9,502 nt of DNA. Source: Clostridia bacterium. Its GTDB lineage: Bacteria > Bacillota > Clostridia > Oscillospirales > CAG-272. A program made the position numbers and the translations under genes. The stretch covers positions 1 through 9,502 of the forward strand of contig JAFYRH010000222.1 in assembly GCA_017559555.1 (NCBI GenBank). Reading direction: 5' to 3'. The notes under the pieces were generated by a model that worked only from the letters and a program-made list of their open reading frames with translations, was not told where the DNA came from and searched no databases. Below, piece after piece: positions 6,670 through 9,502 of this stretch (positions within the stretch are counted from its first letter, which is position 1; every line of letters begins with the position of its first letter).

Positions 6670-9502
6670 TTAAGATGCTGTCGAAGAAGCACGGTAGGAA
6701 GCGTAAGCGTTTGCGGTATCCAACAAAGCTTCCGAAATGAAGTAAAGCAATTCCATATCGGTCAATTTGTCAATCTCGTATCCGCCGCTGCCATCCTTTG
6801 CTTCGGGCAGGGTTTGCTTGTTAACGTTTACAAAGTAGGTGGGAACGACTGCCGTTTTGCCACTAACCTTGGTGATCGTCTTTTCGGAGCCGTCATACTT
6901 GCTCAAGTACTCATCCTTGAACAGTTCGTATGCGATCTTCAAAATTGAAACGTTTTGGTTAACAATACCGTACATTGCTTGATCGTAAAGATCACTGTCT
7001 CTGCTGATCAAGCCACGATCCTCGAGCACGCCAAGTGCTTCACGGATTTGGTTGGATCTCTTTTCAGCAAGCGTGCTGCCAAGCTCAACGGTTTCGAGGT
7101 TGAACTCTTGACGCTTACGGGTAATTTCTGCATTGATGGTATTTACGTAACGAAGAATCTCGGTTGTGGGATCCTTATCGTCGTTGTATGCTGCCAAGAA
7201 TGCGAAAGAGGTGTGACGGCCTACGTAGTAGAAGCCGGGATAGTTTTCAATAGCCAACAGATTGTCAAACTGCTTTTTAACTTCAACGTATTCGTCAGCA
7301 GTCCAAGGCATGCTTGCAAGCGCCTCTCTGTTTGCGGTTGCGTGCTTCGCAGATTCACCCATAATAGCAACCATTTCGTTTGCGTAGGTAGCTTGTGCTT
7401 CAGCACCGGTGTACCACTTCATGTATTCCCAAGCATCTTCTTCGTGTTTTGCACCGCTAACCATAACAACCGCAGAGGAGCCTGCAAGAATGTGGTTATC
7501 GATTGTGCCATCTTCACGCATTGTGCCGGGCATAGGAACGAATGTCCAACAACCGTCAAGCTCGGTAGCAAATACCTTGAGCTGGTTGTAAAGACCTGTG
7601 TAACCGGAAATCAGAATGGGCATTTCACCGGTTCTGAAACGGTTAGCGCCACTGTAGTCGTAGGGGAAGGAATATTGTGTAAACATGTTACACATTTTAT
7701 TAAATGCGGAAAGAGCAACCTCAGAGTCAAGGTTGATTCTCATACCTTCGTCAGCCCAAATACTACCGCCGCTTTGATAGAGGAAGGGGAAATAGTCGGC
7801 GCCAACACCGATTTCCATGTTGTGGTTTTGGAGCTTGGATTGTGCCTTATAAAGGTCATCCCAAGTTTGAGGAATCTCAATACCGATTTCGTTCAGGATA
7901 TCCAAACGCAGGAACATCATAGAGAAGGACTGAGACTCGGGCAAACCGTAGTAGTGCCATTCATCATCCGCGTCCGGAACACCGAATACGAGCATTGCAG
8001 ATTCGTTGAACTGGCCACAAATCGTTTCCCAATCCACGTAAGTTTCTTTTACGCTTCCATCTTCGTCGTATTTGTACTTTTCGGCGAACTCTTCAATTGA
8101 GATCAGAGCGCCACGAATTGCGTAGTTGATAACCGTATCGTCACCAAGTCCGTGGTAAACGTCAGGTCCCATGCCTGCAAGAATAGAAGGAAGCAACGTA
8201 CCACCGTTAACCAGCTTGAGGTTTACAGCAATACCGTTCTTTTGGGTAAATCCGTTGACGGTCATATTACGAACAACGTTCGCTTGGTCACGACCGGAAG
8301 GAAGCCATACAACGACGACGGAGTTATCCTTATCGTAATCTTCTGCGGTACCCATGCTGTTATAGTCACGGAAGAAGGTCCAGAAGAAGCTCTTGATTTC
8401 GTGAACGAATGCTTCAAGGAAGTTAGGAGTAGCCTTAGGTGCTTCTGCGGTTGCGGGTTGAATCATCAAATAGTCGATTTGCAGAGGTTGGGTCTTAACG
8501 TCGCCCAAGAAAGTACCGATACCACCGGAGTAAGCCTTGAAGTTGCTCAAGCCGGAAGCAACGCCTTCACCGCCGCGAACAACCATCTTACCGATCAAGT
8601 CAACGAGCTTGTCGCAAGTACCGGTATAGGTGGAAGATACGCCTGCGCCCTCACGCAAGAATGCAGAGAGGTTAGCGATAGCCTCTTTTTCTGCAAACAG
8701 AGTGTCCAATGTGTCGGGAAGCATACGGTAGAAGTTATAGTCACGGTATGCGTCGGGTGTAGGACCTGTGTATTGAACGATGCTCAAGTATGCATCGTTG
8801 AGAGCTTCCAAAATACGTTCGATTTCGCGAACGGTAGCACTCATAGTACCGAACGTAACCTTGAGGTTGATGGTGTAAACAACGCCCGCTTCAAAATAGA
8901 GCTGGTAGGTGTTGTTTGCGTCCAATCTACCCACAGAGGTAAGCTTGGTTACTTGCCAATCGGAGCTGTAATCATAACGGAGACCGGATGCCTCGGAGAA
9001 CGGCAGACCGTTATAGTAACCTGCGGTGTTACCGATGGCCGCCTTATATGCTGCTTCATCATTGCCGTAGTTAGTGGTTACGGTCAATGCACGGCTGGTG
9101 AACATACCGTCCAAGTAGCTTTGCTTGAATCTTGTGTAAATATCGTACCAACCGGAGGAATCTACCGAGAAGCTATATTCAACCCATTGGCCGGAGGTTG
9201 CCCACTTTTCGCCACCTACGGTGTTGAGAAGTTGAACACTGGGGTCAACGGGAGAGGTGAGAGCCGATGCGCGGTCCTCAACGGGGTATACAACGTTAGA
9301 GGATGTTGCGGTGGGATTCTCTGCCTCGATCTTGATAACGTCTTGACCTTGTGCATTGCCAACAATCGCTTCTACCTTTTGACGGTAAACTTCGTAACTG
9401 TCAGCTGCCTTGTAAGGCATAAGAGTGAGCGTGGACAGCGCCATAGGCTCATTAACACTTTCAAGAGTCATTGTGAACTTGCTGTTCAAAACGAAACCGA
9501 AG
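6670..9502 (-). CDS. Large modular extracellular solute-binding protein of a carbohydrate ABC importer (5' end outside window)
   Basis: This is the substrate-capture subunit of the importer encoded by the next two genes, acting outside the membrane. The reading frame is open through the right window edge, so the signal peptide and true start lie beyond 9502; the TTG at 9489 is not the start. Residues below are numbered from that TTG. Residues 1-25 look like the last strands of a first beta-sandwich. Residues 50-220 resemble a CBM6/CBM35 galactose-binding fold, with IEAENP near 54, a WATSGQWVEYSF stretch near 96-107 and GWYDIYTRFKQ near 113-123. A linker includes TGPTPDAYRDYNFYR (241-255). Residues about 388-800 are an SBP_bac_1-type domain, with the typical IGIEIPQTWDDLYKAQ (535-550), a GEMPILISGYTGLYNQ segment (621-636) and MPGTMRED (653-660). 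A helical tail of about 140 residues follows. At over 940 residues it is about twice the size of ordinary sugar-binding proteins. The stop lies 19 bases before the permease start. The ligand is unknown but probably an oligosaccharide. Confidence 0.88.
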   Translation of the reverse strand, partial: FGFVLNSKFTMTLESVNEPMALSTLTLMPYKAADSYEVYRQKVEAIVGNAQGQDVIKIEAENPTATSSNVVYPVEDRASALTSPVDPSVQLLNTVGGEKWATSGQWVEYSFSVDSSGWYDIYTRFKQSYLDGMFTSRALTVTTNYGNDEAAYKAAIGNTAGYYNGLPFSEASGLRYDYSSDWQVTKLTSVGRLDANNTYQLYFEAGVVYTINLKVTFGTMSATVREIERILEALNDAYLSIVQYTGPTPDAYRDYNFYRMLPDTLDTLFAEKEAIANLSAFLREGAGVSSTYTGTCDKLVDLIGKMVVRGGEGVASGLSNFKAYSGGIGTFLGDVKTQPLQIDYLMIQPATAEAPKATPNFLEAFVHEIKSFFWTFFRDYNSMGTAEDYDKDNSVVVVWLPSGRDQANVVRNMTVNGFTQKNGIAVNLKLVNGGTLLPSILAGMGPDVYHGLGDDTVINYAIRGALISIEEFAEKYKYDEDGSVKETYVDWETICGQFNESAMLVFGVPDADDEWHYYGLPESQSFSMMFLRLDILNEIGIEIPQTWDDLYKAQSKLQNHNMEIGVGADYFPFLYQSGGSIWADEGMRINLDSEVALSAFNKMCNMFTQYSFPYDYSGANRFRTGEMPILISGYTGLYNQLKVFATELDGCWTFVPMPGTMREDGTIDNHILAGSSAVVMVSGAKHEEDAWEYMKWYTGAEAQATYANEMVAIMGESAKHATANREALASMPWTADEYVEVKKQFDNLLAIENYPGFYYVGRHTSFAFLAAYNDDKDPTTEILRYVNTINAEITRKRQEFNLETVELGSTLAEKRSNQIREALGVLEDRGLISRDSDLYDQAMYGIVNQNVSILKIAYELFKDEYLSKYDGSEKTITKVSGKTAVVPTYFVNVNKQTLPEAKDGSGGYEIDKLTDMELLYFISEALLDTANAYASYRASSTAS

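Noticed and set aside
5754..6740. Plus-strand open frame of 328 codons
   Set aside because: Antisense in register to the first permease, whose EAA loop and membrane segments make the minus strand the coding one.
6955..8100. Plus-strand open frame of 381 codons
   Set aside because: Antisense in register to the sugar-binding domain of the binding protein; no independent coding evidence.
9487..9489. TTG at 9489 as start of the binding protein
   Set aside because: The frame continues open to the window edge with matching beta-strand sequence, there is no ribosome site visible, and starting here would leave an exported protein without a signal peptide.

Overview
The window is a gap-free stretch of one operon, all on the minus strand. 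It reads from right (9502) to left (1) and carries five genes, the first and last of which run off the window edges. Intergenic gaps are only 1 to 22 bases, and each of the four visible starts has a Shine-Dalgarno sequence just upstream (three strong, one weaker). There are no RNA genes, mobile elements, repeats or CRISPR, no stretch over 300 bases without a gene, and no internal promoter or terminator that I can see.

The purine-rich AGGAGG ribosome sites, Gram-positive style signal peptides (short basic N-terminus, VSA cleavage sites), carbohydrate ABC importer type and moderate GC content (mid-40s percent by eye) point to a Firmicutes bacterium, most likely an uncultured Clostridia-type organism, for example from gut. 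Taxonomy below class level cannot be read from this window. The five coding frames avoid TTA, CTA and TCA codons so strongly that long mirror-image open frames appear on the plus strand; these are artefacts.

Layout in transcription order: (1) 9502-6670, a very large extracellular solute-binding protein with CBM6/CBM35-like beta-sandwich sequence ahead of the sugar-binding domain; (2) 6650-5703, an importer permease of the LplB/UgpA type; (3) 5701-4829, the partner permease of the MalG/UgpE type; (4) 4816-2687, an exported NHL-repeat beta-propeller fused to TPR repeats and a Yip1-type membrane domain; (5) 2664-1, a large secreted protein that I assign to the DUF5696 family, with a C-terminal half that looks like a glycoside-hydrolase TIM barrel.

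Together they look like a saccharide capture and import system: the secreted protein may process a glycan outside the cell, the modular binding protein would collect the product, and the two permeases would carry it in. No ATPase gene is present, so a shared ATPase in trans (MsmK-like) or one outside the window must power transport. The propeller-TPR-Yip1 protein has no assigned role and is the most intriguing member. The substrate is unknown.
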